Assembly: GCF_000305775.1 (NCBI RefSeq)
Contig: NC_018866.1
Location: 2,251,001-2,315,000, forward strand
DNA from: Dehalobacter sp. DCA
GTDB taxonomy: Bacteria > Bacillota > Desulfitobacteriia > Desulfitobacteriales > Syntrophobotulaceae
DNA: 64,000 bases
Direction of reading: 5' to 3'
Shown piece after piece: positions 26,169 to 34,196 of the stretch. Every line of letters begins with the position of its first letter. Positions within the stretch are counted from its first letter, which is position 1. A program made the translations under genes and the position numbers. Below the pieces are notes generated by a model, which worked only from the letters and a program-made list of their open reading frames with translations, was not told the origin of the DNA and searched no databases.

Positions 26169-26217
26169 AACCTCCATATTGGTGTCAATGGAAGCACCGA
26201 TATGGAGGTTTTTTTCT
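26169..26217. terminator. Terminator after the TetR-type gene
   Basis: AACCTCCATAT pairs with ATATGGAGGTT, with an inner GGTG/CACC extension, followed by seven T on the plus strand. It is about 110 bases after the TetR stop and before the convergent YaiI gene. The plus-strand T-run makes it a terminator for the TetR gene. Confidence 0.75.
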
Positions 26218-26318
26218 GAGTCAAAGACCCCTACAGCTCTTTGATGATATCCATCATAGAGGGTGTTGCACAGGAAGAGAGTGCTGCCAGAAGTAAGAAC
26301 ATCACTTGGGGTATCATT

Positions 26319-26768
26319 TTAGACGTATTTATTTTGGGTTTTTTCGATCAGCCTTAGGAAAGCCATCCTGAACCGTTCATTGTCTTCTTTGGTCCTTTTT
26401 TTAACATTTGTGGTTCTTCCACCCCCGCGCCGTACCTTTTGTCCGACGTGACGTTCAAAAAGGAGGCGTTCAATATTATTGTCGGTATAAATAAGACCAT
26501 TTTGATTAATGGCCCTGGCGCCTTTCCCCAGAACAAGCGCCGCCAGTCCGTAATCCTGCGTGACAACAATGTCCTCCCTGTCCAACCGCTTCATCAGTGC
26601 AAAATCCACACTGTCCCGGTCCTGGTCCACGGTGATCACCGTACTGTAGTCGTCCTTCAGTTCATGGGAAGTATCGATGATCATGATGACCGGAAGTTCA
26701 AATTGTTTCGCGCAGCTCACAATGAGCTCCTTTACCGGACAGGCATCCGCGTCAACCAATATTTTCAT
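26319..26768 (-). CDS. YaiI/YqxD family protein (UPF0178, PIN-like)
   Basis: 149 residues. It begins KILVDADACPVKELIVSCA, and DIVVTQDYGLAALVLGKGA and GGGRTT follow in the family order. The acidic N-terminal motif and the DYGLA motif resemble a PIN-like nuclease site, but no activity is established for the family. The start overlaps the recQ 3' end by 17 bases, so it is translated from the recQ message. Confidence 0.88.
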   Translation of the reverse strand: MKILVDADACPVKELIVSCAKQFELPVIMIIDTSHELKDDYSTVITVDQDRDSVDFALMKRLDREDIVVTQDYGLAALVLGKGARAINQNGLIYTDNNIERLLFERHVGQKVRRGGGRTTNVKKRTKEDNERFRMAFLRLIEKTQNKYV

Positions 26769-28542
26769 GTCCTTGCAGGGCCTCCTTGATCTCGGTTAAA
26801 AATAAATCCCCGTATTTCTGCAGTTTCCTTTCGCCAACGCCATTTACCCGGATCAGCGCATTTCTGTCCTGCGGACAGTTTTGAGCCATTTCCCTGAGCG
26901 TGCTGTCCGGAAAAATCATGTACGGAGGTAATCCCTCCTGCTGGGCAATCTGTTTGCGCAAGGCCCGCAGTCTTTCAAAGATTTGTTCAACGGCGGTGAG
27001 CGATACTTCTTCCCGTTGCACCTGAATCTGATACACTTTTTCCTCACTTTTAAGCACAGCCGCCGCTTTCGGCGCAAGCTTCATTACCGGATACTGACCG
27101 CCTGCAACCACGAGATAACCTTCGGCTGCCAGGAAACTGATCCTGTCCTTAATCTCCTGCAGCGGTGTGTCCTTCATGATCCCATGGGTAGATAGTCTGT
27201 CCAGCCCAAACTGAAGGACCTTTTTGTTCTGGGAGCCTTTGAGCACCTCGGCTACCAACGCCGAACCAAAACGTTCCTTCATCCGGTAAACACAGGACAG
27301 GATTTTTTGGGCATCCAGAGTTACATCAACCTTTTTCCGGTCATCGTCACAGTTGCTGCAATTCCGGCATTTATCCGGACTTTCTGTTTCTCCGAAATAC
27401 TCCAGAATGGTCTGCCTTAAACATCTCGATGTATGGCAGTAATCGACCATGGCCTGCAGTTTTTTATACTCATTGGCCACACGCTGTTCCTGAAATATGG
27501 TTTCTTCAATCATCATTTTCTGAATCTGCACGTCCTGGGGGCCAAAAAGCAAAAAACACTCTGCCGGCTCTCCGTCACGGCCCGCCCTGCCAGCTTCCTG
27601 ATAATAGGATTCAATGTTCTTGGGCATGTTGTAATGGATCACAAACCGGACATTGGATTTATCGATTCCCATGCCGAAAGCGTTTGTTGCCACCATCACA
27701 GCAATCTCGTCATAGATAAACTTTTCCTGATTGCGCTTTCGTTCCTGATCGGGCAAACCGGCATGGTAACAGCCGACTGAGAATCCCTGTCCTTTCAGCA
27801 ATTTATAGAGTCTGTCGACATCTTTGCGCGTTGCGGCATAGATAATTCCTGAATCATCGCGGTTATTTCTCAGACGATTCTGAACAAATACCTTCTTGTT
27901 TTCACCGCGAAGAACCGAAAACTTCAGGTTCGGCCTGTCAAATCCCGTGATAAAGCAATTGGGTTTCCTAAGGCCCAGCATGCGGATAATATCCTGCCTG
28001 ACTTCCTCGGTGGCCGTAGCCGTAAAAGCCCCGACCAAAGGCCTTGCGGGCAGAGATTGAAGAAACTTGCTGATCCGCAAATAGCTCGGGCGAAAGTCAT
28101 GGCCCCACTGGGAAACACAGTGCGCTTCGTCTACAGCCACAAAATGGATTGGCAGTCCATTCAACCTGGCAAGGAACTCTTCGGACTCCAGACGCTCCGG
28201 AGCTAGATAGACCAGTTTATACTCTCCCCGCTGCATCCTGTCAATGCGCGACCAGGTCTCTTTCGGAGAAATAGAGCTGTTGATAAACGTAGCCGGAATC
28301 CCGGTTTGCCTGAGGCTGTCCACTTGATCTTTCATTAGAGAGATCAAAGGGGAAATAACCAGCGTAACCCCTTCAAACAGAACCGCCGGAATCTGATACG
28401 CAATCGATTTGCCTGCCCCTGTAGGCATAATGGCTAACGTATCCTGCCTCTGAAGCAGGCTTTCAATGACTTGTTCCTGCCCTTCTCTGAATTCCCGATA
28501 ACCAAAATACTTGAGCAGGGCTTCTTTTGCTCTGGCAATCAT
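26752..28542 (-). CDS. recQ: ATP-dependent DNA helicase RecQ
   Basis: 596 residues, full length. Helicase motifs: aromatic loop region FGYREFREGQEQVI, Walker A PTGAGKSIAYQIP, DEAHCVSQWGHDFRPSY, FTATAT, and QEAGRAGRDGEPAECFL. The RQC zinc cysteines CRNCSNC follow, then an HRDC domain from about residue 515 to the end (LRALRKQIAQQEGLPPYMIF). It unwinds DNA 3'-5' in recombination repair. It is followed by the overlapping YaiI gene. Confidence 0.95.
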   Translation of the reverse strand: MIARAKEALLKYFGYREFREGQEQVIESLLQRQDTLAIMPTGAGKSIAYQIPAVLFEGVTLVISPLISLMKDQVDSLRQTGIPATFINSSISPKETWSRIDRMQRGEYKLVYLAPERLESEEFLARLNGLPIHFVAVDEAHCVSQWGHDFRPSYLRISKFLQSLPARPLVGAFTATATEEVRQDIIRMLGLRKPNCFITGFDRPNLKFSVLRGENKKVFVQNRLRNNRDDSGIIYAATRKDVDRLYKLLKGQGFSVGCYHAGLPDQERKRNQEKFIYDEIAVMVATNAFGMGIDKSNVRFVIHYNMPKNIESYYQEAGRAGRDGEPAECFLLFGPQDVQIQKMMIEETIFQEQRVANEYKKLQAMVDYCHTSRCLRQTILEYFGETESPDKCRNCSNCDDDRKKVDVTLDAQKILSCVYRMKERFGSALVAEVLKGSQNKKVLQFGLDRLSTHGIMKDTPLQEIKDRISFLAAEGYLVVAGGQYPVMKLAPKAAAVLKSEEKVYQIQVQREEVSLTAVEQIFERLRALRKQIAQQEGLPPYMIFPDSTLREMAQNCPQDRNALIRVNGVGERKLQKYGDLFLTEIKEALQGHENIG

Positions 28543-28736
28543 ATCAAATCAATCTCCCATCCGTCGGGATTATAGAAAAATAACCATAGAGCAGAATCTA
28601 TGGCAGAACCTATGGCTGATTTTATGTATTAAAGTTCGCCGAAAAAAAGTCATTTCCTTTATTAATCTCAGGATTTTTGTTACAATTCTTCATATCGTTG
28701 ATATCGTTGCAGCAATTATTTTCAGGAGGTGTTTCT

Positions 28737-28937
28737 GTGAACAAGAAACCAAAAACCAAATTCCCGCGTGCTTTCTTCAAGGTTAAAATGGGCACGCAAA
28801 TCATCCCTCCCAAAAAAGGAGCCGGAGCCAAAGATCTAAACCCTTGCAACCGCAAAGCCAAACACAAAAAAACCACTGCGTTCGAACATTTCGATCCGGT
28901 GGTTTTTTTGTGGTATTCGTTTGGATGGATATCTTGA
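28737..28937 (+). CDS. Small basic protein with intragenic terminator; candidate ribosome-rescue factor (ArfA/BrfA-like)
   Basis: A 66-codon ORF, GTG start, with an AGGAGGTG site 6 bases upstream. The first 45 residues are strongly basic: KKPKTKFPRAFFKVKMGTQ, then IIPPKKGAGAKD and NRKAKHKK. An intrinsic terminator (28867-28912) lies inside the reading frame before the TGA at 28935-28937, so most transcripts should lack a stop codon. That layout is established for arfA and for B. subtilis brfA, whose products release ribosomes when tmRNA is overloaded. The PKKGxG patch recalls the KKGKG motif of ArfA. No homology search was possible. Alternatively the terminator serves the convergent BlaR1 gene and the ORF is chance. 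Confidence 0.5.
   Translation: MNKKPKTKFPRAFFKVKMGTQIIPPKKGAGAKDLNPCNRKAKHKKTTAFEHFDPVVFLWYSFGWIS
28867..28912. terminator. Intrinsic terminator inside the small basic ORF
   Basis: AAAAAACCACTG pairs with CGGTGGTTTTTTT around an inner TTCGA/TCGA part. Plus-strand transcription ends in seven U. The A-rich left arm means it could also end minus-strand transcripts coming from the BlaI-BlaR1 pair. Its plus-strand T-run ends 23 bases before the ORF stop codon. Confidence 0.8.
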
Positions 28938-29001
28938 AAATTTGCCGTTTTTGAAGTTTACTACACTAGTATAGTAGATTTCAAAAACGGCAAATTTTCA
29001 A
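28934..29001. repeat. Near-perfect 30-bp inverted repeat
   Basis: Arms 28934-28963 and 28972-29001 match at 28 of 30 positions. The two differences become G-U pairs in RNA on one strand. The loop is 8 bases. It begins exactly at the stop codon of the small basic ORF and lies between two convergent genes. The stem is far longer than a terminator needs and has no flanking T-run, so a palindromic mobile element scar is as likely as a second terminator. Confidence 0.7.
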
Positions 29002-29084
29002 TGTAGGTTGTCCCATTCTGAATATATAAATGAGCATCATCCCTTTTCTAAAGAAAAGGTTGTTTGGAACAAGACCAAAATTAG

Positions 29085-30917
29085 TTAATTCTGTTCTCCC
29101 CCCAAAATAAGTACACCTTTCGGATAATGATCCTGCACCCAGACCAAACTATTTTTATCTGTTATCTCCTGGATATGTTTCTTATAGGAATCATACCAGT
29201 CCTGATGATTCGTACTGGCATATTTGATATCCTCACTGCCAAGGATCTTTCGGCATAGGATCTCCATAAGACTTCCCTTTAAGCCTGTCTGCCCGCCTTT
29301 TGCAAATTCGGAGAATAGGTAAGGCAGTGCTTTTTCATCCATGGCAATAATTGTTTCAACCTCTGCCGGATGCGCATTCAAATAATCATAGGGATTTGAG
29401 GAAGCCATTGGTGATGTCATGATCTTCTCCAGACAATTTTTAACCTTATTCGCATTATTGGCTACTGTATTCCCATCTGTATATCCATAACTGACATAGA
29501 CGCTGCTCAAGCGGTCAATCAGTTCTTTCAGCTTTCCGATATTGTCGGAATAAAGACGTACATCTCCTTGCATGACCTGCTCAATCCGGCTCCTTGACTT
29601 TGACCAGCTATACCCTTCCAATTGCCCAGTACTGTCGGCAAATCGAATGTTAATGATTTGGACGTTGTCCACCAAAGCAAAGAGCAAAATGGCATTGCGG
29701 TCAAACACATTTCCGATGATTCCGTCTTCTGCCGTAATCGCCGAAGCGTTATTAATCCGATAATTAATGGTTATGCCATATGGCTCAGCGGACGTCTGCA
29801 ACTCAACTTTATCCCGGACAACCCCTTCCGGCAAAGGCATCGCGTCAATCAGCGCGATAACCTTGCTCGCATTGCCTACATACGGTGTTTTGTTGGCCAG
29901 TAATTTATCGACCGCGTAGCCTGAGTACGTTTTCTGCCCTGTAGCCGTCCCATTTATCGGGTTCGCTATGAATCCAATCATCAACGCCGTGATCACGATA
30001 ATTATAGCCGCGCCAATCCAAACACGGGGCTTTCTGTAATGGATCACATTTTTGATTCTCTCTTTAATATTGTTTTCACCGAAAGCTAAAGGGGTAGCCT
30101 GCCAAAAGCTGTTCTTCTGAACTGCCAACGCCAGCAGGGAATTGGAATAATCCGCTTTGATCTCTTGCCCCTTGTTTCTGATAACCGTTTCATCGCAGGA
30201 CATTTCCATGTCCTTAACCATCAGCGCAAAGCAGAGCCACATCAGCGGATTAAACCAATGGATGATTAGAAGCAGAAATGCCGCCGGTTTAATCAGATAA
30301 TCGCGTCTCTTAATATGTACCGTTTCATGCGCCAATACATAGGGTAATTCCCGGGACGAAATGCCTGCAGGCAAATAAATTCTCGGTCTCCTAAAGCCAA
30401 AAACAAACGGCGTGCTGATTTGATCTGTCTCGTAAATATGCGGTAAAGAAGCATCCAGCAGCGTAGCCGTTTTGATCTTTCCTGCAATTTTAAAATAGGA
30501 AAAAATATTCCAAATCAGCAGCACCATCACTCCGGTAATCCAGACCATGCTACCAGTTAACATCATCATAGAAAGCGGACTTACACCCATTACTGCGTCC
30601 AGAGGCAGCGTACTGCCAACTGAGCTGTCTACTGTACCGTTTATCGCATAATTTATGTTCTCAAGGCCTGCCATCACCAGCGTCTCAGGCAAAGCATCAG
30701 GCAGCATGGCGGGTTTGACAACGTTTAGGAAACTGAAAACCGAGGTAAATGAACCAGGACAAACCAGTCTGAAGAAAACCGCCAGCCATAACAAATAAGA
30801 AAAGATTTTCGGTACCCTTTTCAGAAGCAGGCGAATCAGGATCACACCGAGAGCCACATAGGAAGCTGTCATGCTCATACCGACAACAGTACTGAAAACT
30901 GTCATCAAGCTGTTCAT
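29085..30917 (-). CDS. BlaR1-type M56 membrane metalloprotease with DUF4825-like C-terminus
   Basis: 610 residues. The N-terminal half has four membrane helices. The M56 site is LAHETVHIKRRDYL (HExxH near residue 196) with a later Glu in DMEMSCDETVI. The penicillin-binding sensor of true BlaR1 is absent. In its place there is a DUF4825-like segment (SGYAVDKLLANKTPYVGN, VVRDKVELQT) and a helical tail (NPYDYLNAHPAEVETII). It would cleave or inactivate the BlaI-like repressor encoded upstream with a 4-base overlap. The signal is unknown and need not be a beta-lactam. Confidence 0.82.
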   Translation of the reverse strand: MNSLMTVFSTVVGMSMTASYVALGVILIRLLLKRVPKIFSYLLWLAVFFRLVCPGSFTSVFSFLNVVKPAMLPDALPETLVMAGLENINYAINGTVDSSVGSTLPLDAVMGVSPLSMMMLTGSMVWITGVMVLLIWNIFSYFKIAGKIKTATLLDASLPHIYETDQISTPFVFGFRRPRIYLPAGISSRELPYVLAHETVHIKRRDYLIKPAAFLLLIIHWFNPLMWLCFALMVKDMEMSCDETVIRNKGQEIKADYSNSLLALAVQKNSFWQATPLAFGENNIKERIKNVIHYRKPRVWIGAAIIIVITALMIGFIANPINGTATGQKTYSGYAVDKLLANKTPYVGNASKVIALIDAMPLPEGVVRDKVELQTSAEPYGITINYRINNASAITAEDGIIGNVFDRNAILLFALVDNVQIINIRFADSTGQLEGYSWSKSRSRIEQVMQGDVRLYSDNIGKLKELIDRLSSVYVSYGYTDGNTVANNANKVKNCLEKIMTSPMASSNPYDYLNAHPAEVETIIAMDEKALPYLFSEFAKGGQTGLKGSLMEILCRKILGSEDIKYASTNHQDWYDSYKKHIQEITDKNSLVWVQDHYPKGVLILGGEQN

Positions 30918-31273
30918 TGCATCGCCTCCTCAATAATTCTTTTCAGTTCTTCAGCTTCCTTAGCTGTAAGCTTTTTCCGATCGAGAAATGCTGTTAAAAA
31001 CTGCGGCAGAGAACCTTCAAAATTTTTTTCAATTAAAGATTGGCTTTCATACTTCTGCACTTCTTCCTTTTTAACAAGTGAAGTGACTACTGCATCAGCA
31101 TTGTCTAAAATGCCCCGTTCACATAGTTTTCGCAAAACCGTGTAAGTGGTTGACTTCTTCCAGCCCAGTCTTTCCAAAGAAAGCCGTGCAAGCTCAGTCG
31201 AATTCACCGGTTCTTTTTCCCAGACGATACTGACAAATTTATACTCCGCATCAAATAATTTATAGTTCTCCAT
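30914..31273 (-). CDS. BlaI/MecI-family transcriptional repressor
   Basis: 119 residues. The winged helix is KFVSIVWEKEPVNSTELARL followed by KKSTTYTVLRKLCERGILDN. The dimerisation helices lie at the C-terminus (KKLTAKEAEELKRIIEEA). In known systems the repressor is cut by the M56 partner. The start ATG at 31273 has a GGGGG site and lies 10 bases inside the 48-base dyad described at 31283-31339. It overlaps the BlaR1-like gene by 4 bases. Confidence 0.88.
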   Translation of the reverse strand: MENYKLFDAEYKFVSIVWEKEPVNSTELARLSLERLGWKKSTTYTVLRKLCERGILDNADAVVTSLVKKEEVQKYESQSLIEKNFEGSLPQFLTAFLDRKKLTAKEAEELKRIIEEAMQ

Positions 31274-31282
31274 GATACCCCC

Positions 31283-31339
31283 AAGGTTTATCTCAATAGA
31301 CCTACTTGTAAGTCTATTCTAATAAACCTTATTTGTCAA
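31283..31339 (-). promoter_or_regulatory. Promoter and 48-base dyad operator of the BlaI-BlaR1-like pair
   Basis: On the minus strand TTGACA (31339-31334) and TAGACT (31316-31311) are 17 bases apart. A dyad spans 31283-31330: outer arms AAGGTTTAT/ATAAACCTT, inner arms AATAGAC/GTCTATT, centre TACTTGTA. The centre fits the TAC(A)-N2-(T)GTA core of BlaI/MecI operators and covers the -10 box, so autorepression is the expected result. Confidence 0.75.
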
Positions 31340-31392
31340 CAGAAAATCCGCGGTGCTTCAGGACCCTAAAAATTTTGTTCGAGGGCAACCGA

Positions 31393-32871
31393 TCAAAGCC
31401 TGATATATTTTGTTGCCACTGATTGCACAAACGCACTATCATGCTCCACAAACAGCAGGGTCGGCCGGTATCTTACAATGAGGTCCTCAATCTGCATCCG
31501 GGACAGAACGTCAATATAGTTCAGTGGTTCATCCCAGATATACAGATGGGCCTGCTCGCAGAGGCTTTTGGCCAGGAGCACCTTTTTCTTCTGCCCTGCG
31601 CTGAACATACGCATATCTTTTTCGAACTGAACGCCTGAGAAATCGAGCTTGTGCAGAATGGTCAGAAAACGGCTTTCCTCAATCTGGTACTGCTCCGCAA
31701 AACTTCGCAGACTACCCTGCAGGTAAGCGGTATCCTGCGAAATATAGGAGATTCTTAGATTACTTCCAATATTGACCTTGCCGCTGAAGACAAGATCTTC
31801 TCCAATCAGCAGCTTTAAAACACTGGACTTGCCGCAGCCATTCCTGCCACTTAAGGCCACCCGCTCTCCTCTCTCTACAGTAAAATGAACATTCTCGCAG
31901 ACCTTCCTGTCCGCATAATAGATTGCCAGGTCACGTAATTCCACAAGTGTATTTTTCGGGTGTGAAAGGGGTTTTATATTCAGGCTGTCGGCCAGCTCGA
32001 TATTTTTTAAAAGTTTTTCTTTCGTCTGGATGTTCTTTTGCTGCCGAGCTTCGATCACTTTGGACCGTTTCATCATTTTTGCCGCCTGGTGGCCGATATA
32101 GCCTTTATCCGGTTTGATGCCGGAGTTCAGCGTACCCTTCTTGGTTTTCTCGATTTTATCCGACCAGTTGGCCGTCCGCCTGGCTGCTGCCGATAATTGT
32201 TTGATCTCTTTCTGCAGCCTGTCATTCTCCGCTGTTTCAAACGAGTCCATTCTCTCTTTATTGACCCACCACGTTGAAAAATTGCCTTTTTGAAGTTCAA
32301 TATTGGTTTTATTGATGGTCAGGATATGGTCGATACAACGGTCCAGAAAAACCCTGTCATGCGAAACCAGGATGAAGCCGGTTTTCCTGTTCAGATATTT
32401 CCCGACAACGCGCCTACCCTCTATGTCCAAATGGTTGGTCGGTTCATCGATCAAAAGAAAGTTGTGGGGTTTAATGAACAGTGCTGCAAGCAAAACCTTG
32501 GTCTGCTCCCCCTGGCTTAAGGCCGCAAAAGGCAGCTTCAGGACATCCTCTGCGACTTCGAGCAATGACAATTCTTTCTGAAGTTCCCAATGTTCAAAAA
32601 CAGGGCAGATACTTGCCACTACCTCAATGACATTTTGACTGGGATCGGTAACCTGAAAAGGAAAATAATCAAAAGACACGGGGGATTCAATTGTTCCACG
32701 GTACTGGTATTTCCCGCACAGCAGCTGCAAAAAGGTCGTTTTACCGCGCCCGTTCCGGCCAGTGAACCCAAGTTTCCAGTCCGTATCGATCTGAAAAGAT
32801 ATATTTTCAAAAATATTGTCATAACTGCCGTCATAGCAAAACGTTAAATGGTCGATGTTAATCAACGCCAT
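31393..32871 (-). CDS. ABC-F ribosome-protection protein, Lsa/CplR type
   Basis: 492 residues, two ABC domains and no membrane part. First domain: GFTGRNGRGKTTFLQLL, LSQGEQTKVLLAA, LLIDEPTNHLD. The linker (about residues 190-300) is Lys/Glu-rich and helical. Second domain: ALSGRNGCGKSSVLKLL, FSAGQKKKVLLAKSL, IWDEPLNYID. The short interdomain linker and N-terminus resemble Lsa/CplR proteins, which dislodge lincosamides, streptogramin A and pleuromutilins from the ribosome. ATG at 32871 follows GAGGTGATCGCG. A terminator and short upstream start (32976) suggest attenuation. Drug range is not predictable from sequence alone. Confidence 0.87.
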   Translation of the reverse strand: MALINIDHLTFCYDGSYDNIFENISFQIDTDWKLGFTGRNGRGKTTFLQLLCGKYQYRGTIESPVSFDYFPFQVTDPSQNVIEVVASICPVFEHWELQKELSLLEVAEDVLKLPFAALSQGEQTKVLLAALFIKPHNFLLIDEPTNHLDIEGRRVVGKYLNRKTGFILVSHDRVFLDRCIDHILTINKTNIELQKGNFSTWWVNKERMDSFETAENDRLQKEIKQLSAAARRTANWSDKIEKTKKGTLNSGIKPDKGYIGHQAAKMMKRSKVIEARQQKNIQTKEKLLKNIELADSLNIKPLSHPKNTLVELRDLAIYYADRKVCENVHFTVERGERVALSGRNGCGKSSVLKLLIGEDLVFSGKVNIGSNLRISYISQDTAYLQGSLRSFAEQYQIEESRFLTILHKLDFSGVQFEKDMRMFSAGQKKKVLLAKSLCEQAHLYIWDEPLNYIDVLSRMQIEDLIVRYRPTLLFVEHDSAFVQSVATKYIRL

Positions 32872-32890
32872 CGCGATCACCTCACTGTGT

Positions 32891-32976
32891 AAAAATAATA
32901 AGGCTGCAAGAAAGCTTATTCTTGCAGCCTCAAAATATCCTTGAACGCAGTTGATATGCAGAAAAAATGTCAACAT
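32891..32976 (-). promoter_or_regulatory. Attenuator of the ABC-F gene: short upstream start and terminator
   Basis: An ATG at 32976, behind AGGATGTGC, opens a frame reading LTFFLHINCVQGYF. It runs straight into a strong hairpin (AGGCTGCAAGAA / TTCTTGCAGCCT at 32901-32930) ending in TATTATTTTT. The frame has no stop and continues in phase into the ABC-F gene. Upstream ORF plus terminator is the known control of vmlR- and lmo0919-type ABC-F genes, where antibiotic-stalled ribosomes open the terminator. Here the in-phase fusion is odd and would also allow an extended protein. Confidence 0.65.
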
Positions 32977-33027
32977 AATGCACATCCTGAATGCTGTCGG
33001 TTTAATTTGATTGCTTTAAAAGATTAT

Positions 33028-33167
33028 AACTTTCTTGCTCCGTGGGCTTACTGCTCCTTGCCATCCTTGGCACCGCGGCATTAGCCCATCCGTGGGCGTC
33101 ACAAGGCCAGCAGCACTTGCTGCTTACTCCGTAACGCTCTTTTCACTTCACATTTAGCAAGAAAGTT
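33028..33167 (-). ncRNA. GC-rich structured intergenic element B with three ANGGA hairpin loops
   Basis: It fills most of the 300-base gap upstream of the ABC-F leader. Outer arms AACTTTCTTGCT / AGCAAGAAAGTT pair perfectly over 12 bp. On the minus strand the inside contains GCCC-ACGGAU-GGGC, UGCC-AAGGAU-GGCA and GUUACGGAGUAAG, plus GCAGCAAGUGCUGC and two further single-stranded NGGA sites. The loops have the CsrA/RsmE signature. The core GCCAAGGATGGCAAGGAGC is nearly repeated in element C (49279-49353). A TATAAT box lies upstream near 33255-33250; no U-run terminator follows. Confidence 0.4.
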
Positions 33168-33278
33168 TGCGCATCTTCCCATCTCCGATCAAATTTATCT
33201 ATTAAGAAAGACTCCAAATCACCCTATTGATAGATCACTTAATCTTAGTATTATATCAGATAACCCTATCATTCGATA

Positions 33279-34196
33279 CTAGGCTAGAAAACCCTGCAGA
33301 ATCATATCTTCAGCTTCTTTTTCCGTGAGGCCAAGCGTCATCAGCTTGATCAGCTGATCGTTTGCAATCCTGCCGATCGCCGCCTCATGGATCAGCTGAG
33401 CATCCGAATGGAAGGCCGAAATTTCCGGAATAGAAGAAACTTTCGCTTGATCCATAATAATCGAATCACATTGAATATGTCCGCGGCATTGGGCATAGCC
33501 GCGCATATTCAAATGAAAAACTTGGGTGGAATTATCCTGCGCCACGGAACGTGAAATGATCTGGGCGGCAGCATCTTCTCCTGTCAGCTCAACTGTAATA
33601 TTGGATTCGGCATTCTGGTTGGTGGTAGTCAGCAGTCTTTCCATGACAATCAGACGCGCGTTCTTGTGCAGGCGCACTTCCGTATCCCTTTTGGTTTGGT
33701 CGACACCTCTAATCTGAACCATTTCCAGCTCAGCCACGCCGCCCTCTTCGACTTCAATAATCGTCTTCGGATTCAAAATCCTTTCCCCGCTGCCATCGCC
33801 TTCGCCGTAGTGTTTTTCCACATACTTCATCTTGGCGCCCTTACGAACAAAAAATTCGTGAACGCCATCATGCTGGGCTTTCTTGCTTCCCGGGTTATGA
33901 ATCCCGCAGCCGGCCACAATCAGAACGTCCGAGTCGGCACCAATTTCAAATGTATTGTAAACGAGGTCATCCATCCCTTCAGATAGAATAACCGGAATAT
34001 GCACGCTTTCTCCTTTGGTTCCGGGTTTCACAATGATATCAATGCCAGGCTTGTCCTGCTTGGTGATAATATCAATATTTGCAGTCGTATTTCGTCCTGC
34101 TTTCTCACCATTTTTACGGATATTATAGGCTCCATGAGGTATTTCATGCAAATCAGCGACTTCAGCCAGAATTTTTTTATCGATCGCATTCAACAT
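33279..34196 (-). CDS. smsB: SufB/SufD-family Fe-S scaffold protein, SmsB type
   Basis: 305 residues, much shorter than SufB (about 470). It keeps the right-handed beta-helix core region (GCGIHNPGSKKAQHDGVHEF, AELEMVQIRGVDQTKRDTEV) and the C-terminal SufBD helix region (AIGRIANDQLIKLMTLGLTEKEAE). Two-gene SufC-SufB sets without SufS/SufU/SufD are described as the minimal SMS Fe-S assembly system of anaerobes. It starts inside the smsC end (7-base overlap). Confidence 0.85.
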   Translation of the reverse strand: MLNAIDKKILAEVADLHEIPHGAYNIRKNGEKAGRNTTANIDIITKQDKPGIDIIVKPGTKGESVHIPVILSEGMDDLVYNTFEIGADSDVLIVAGCGIHNPGSKKAQHDGVHEFFVRKGAKMKYVEKHYGEGDGSGERILNPKTIIEVEEGGVAELEMVQIRGVDQTKRDTEVRLHKNARLIVMERLLTTTNQNAESNITVELTGEDAAAQIISRSVAQDNSTQVFHLNMRGYAQCRGHIQCDSIIMDQAKVSSIPEISAFHSDAQLIHEAAIGRIANDQLIKLMTLGLTEKEAEDMILQGFLA

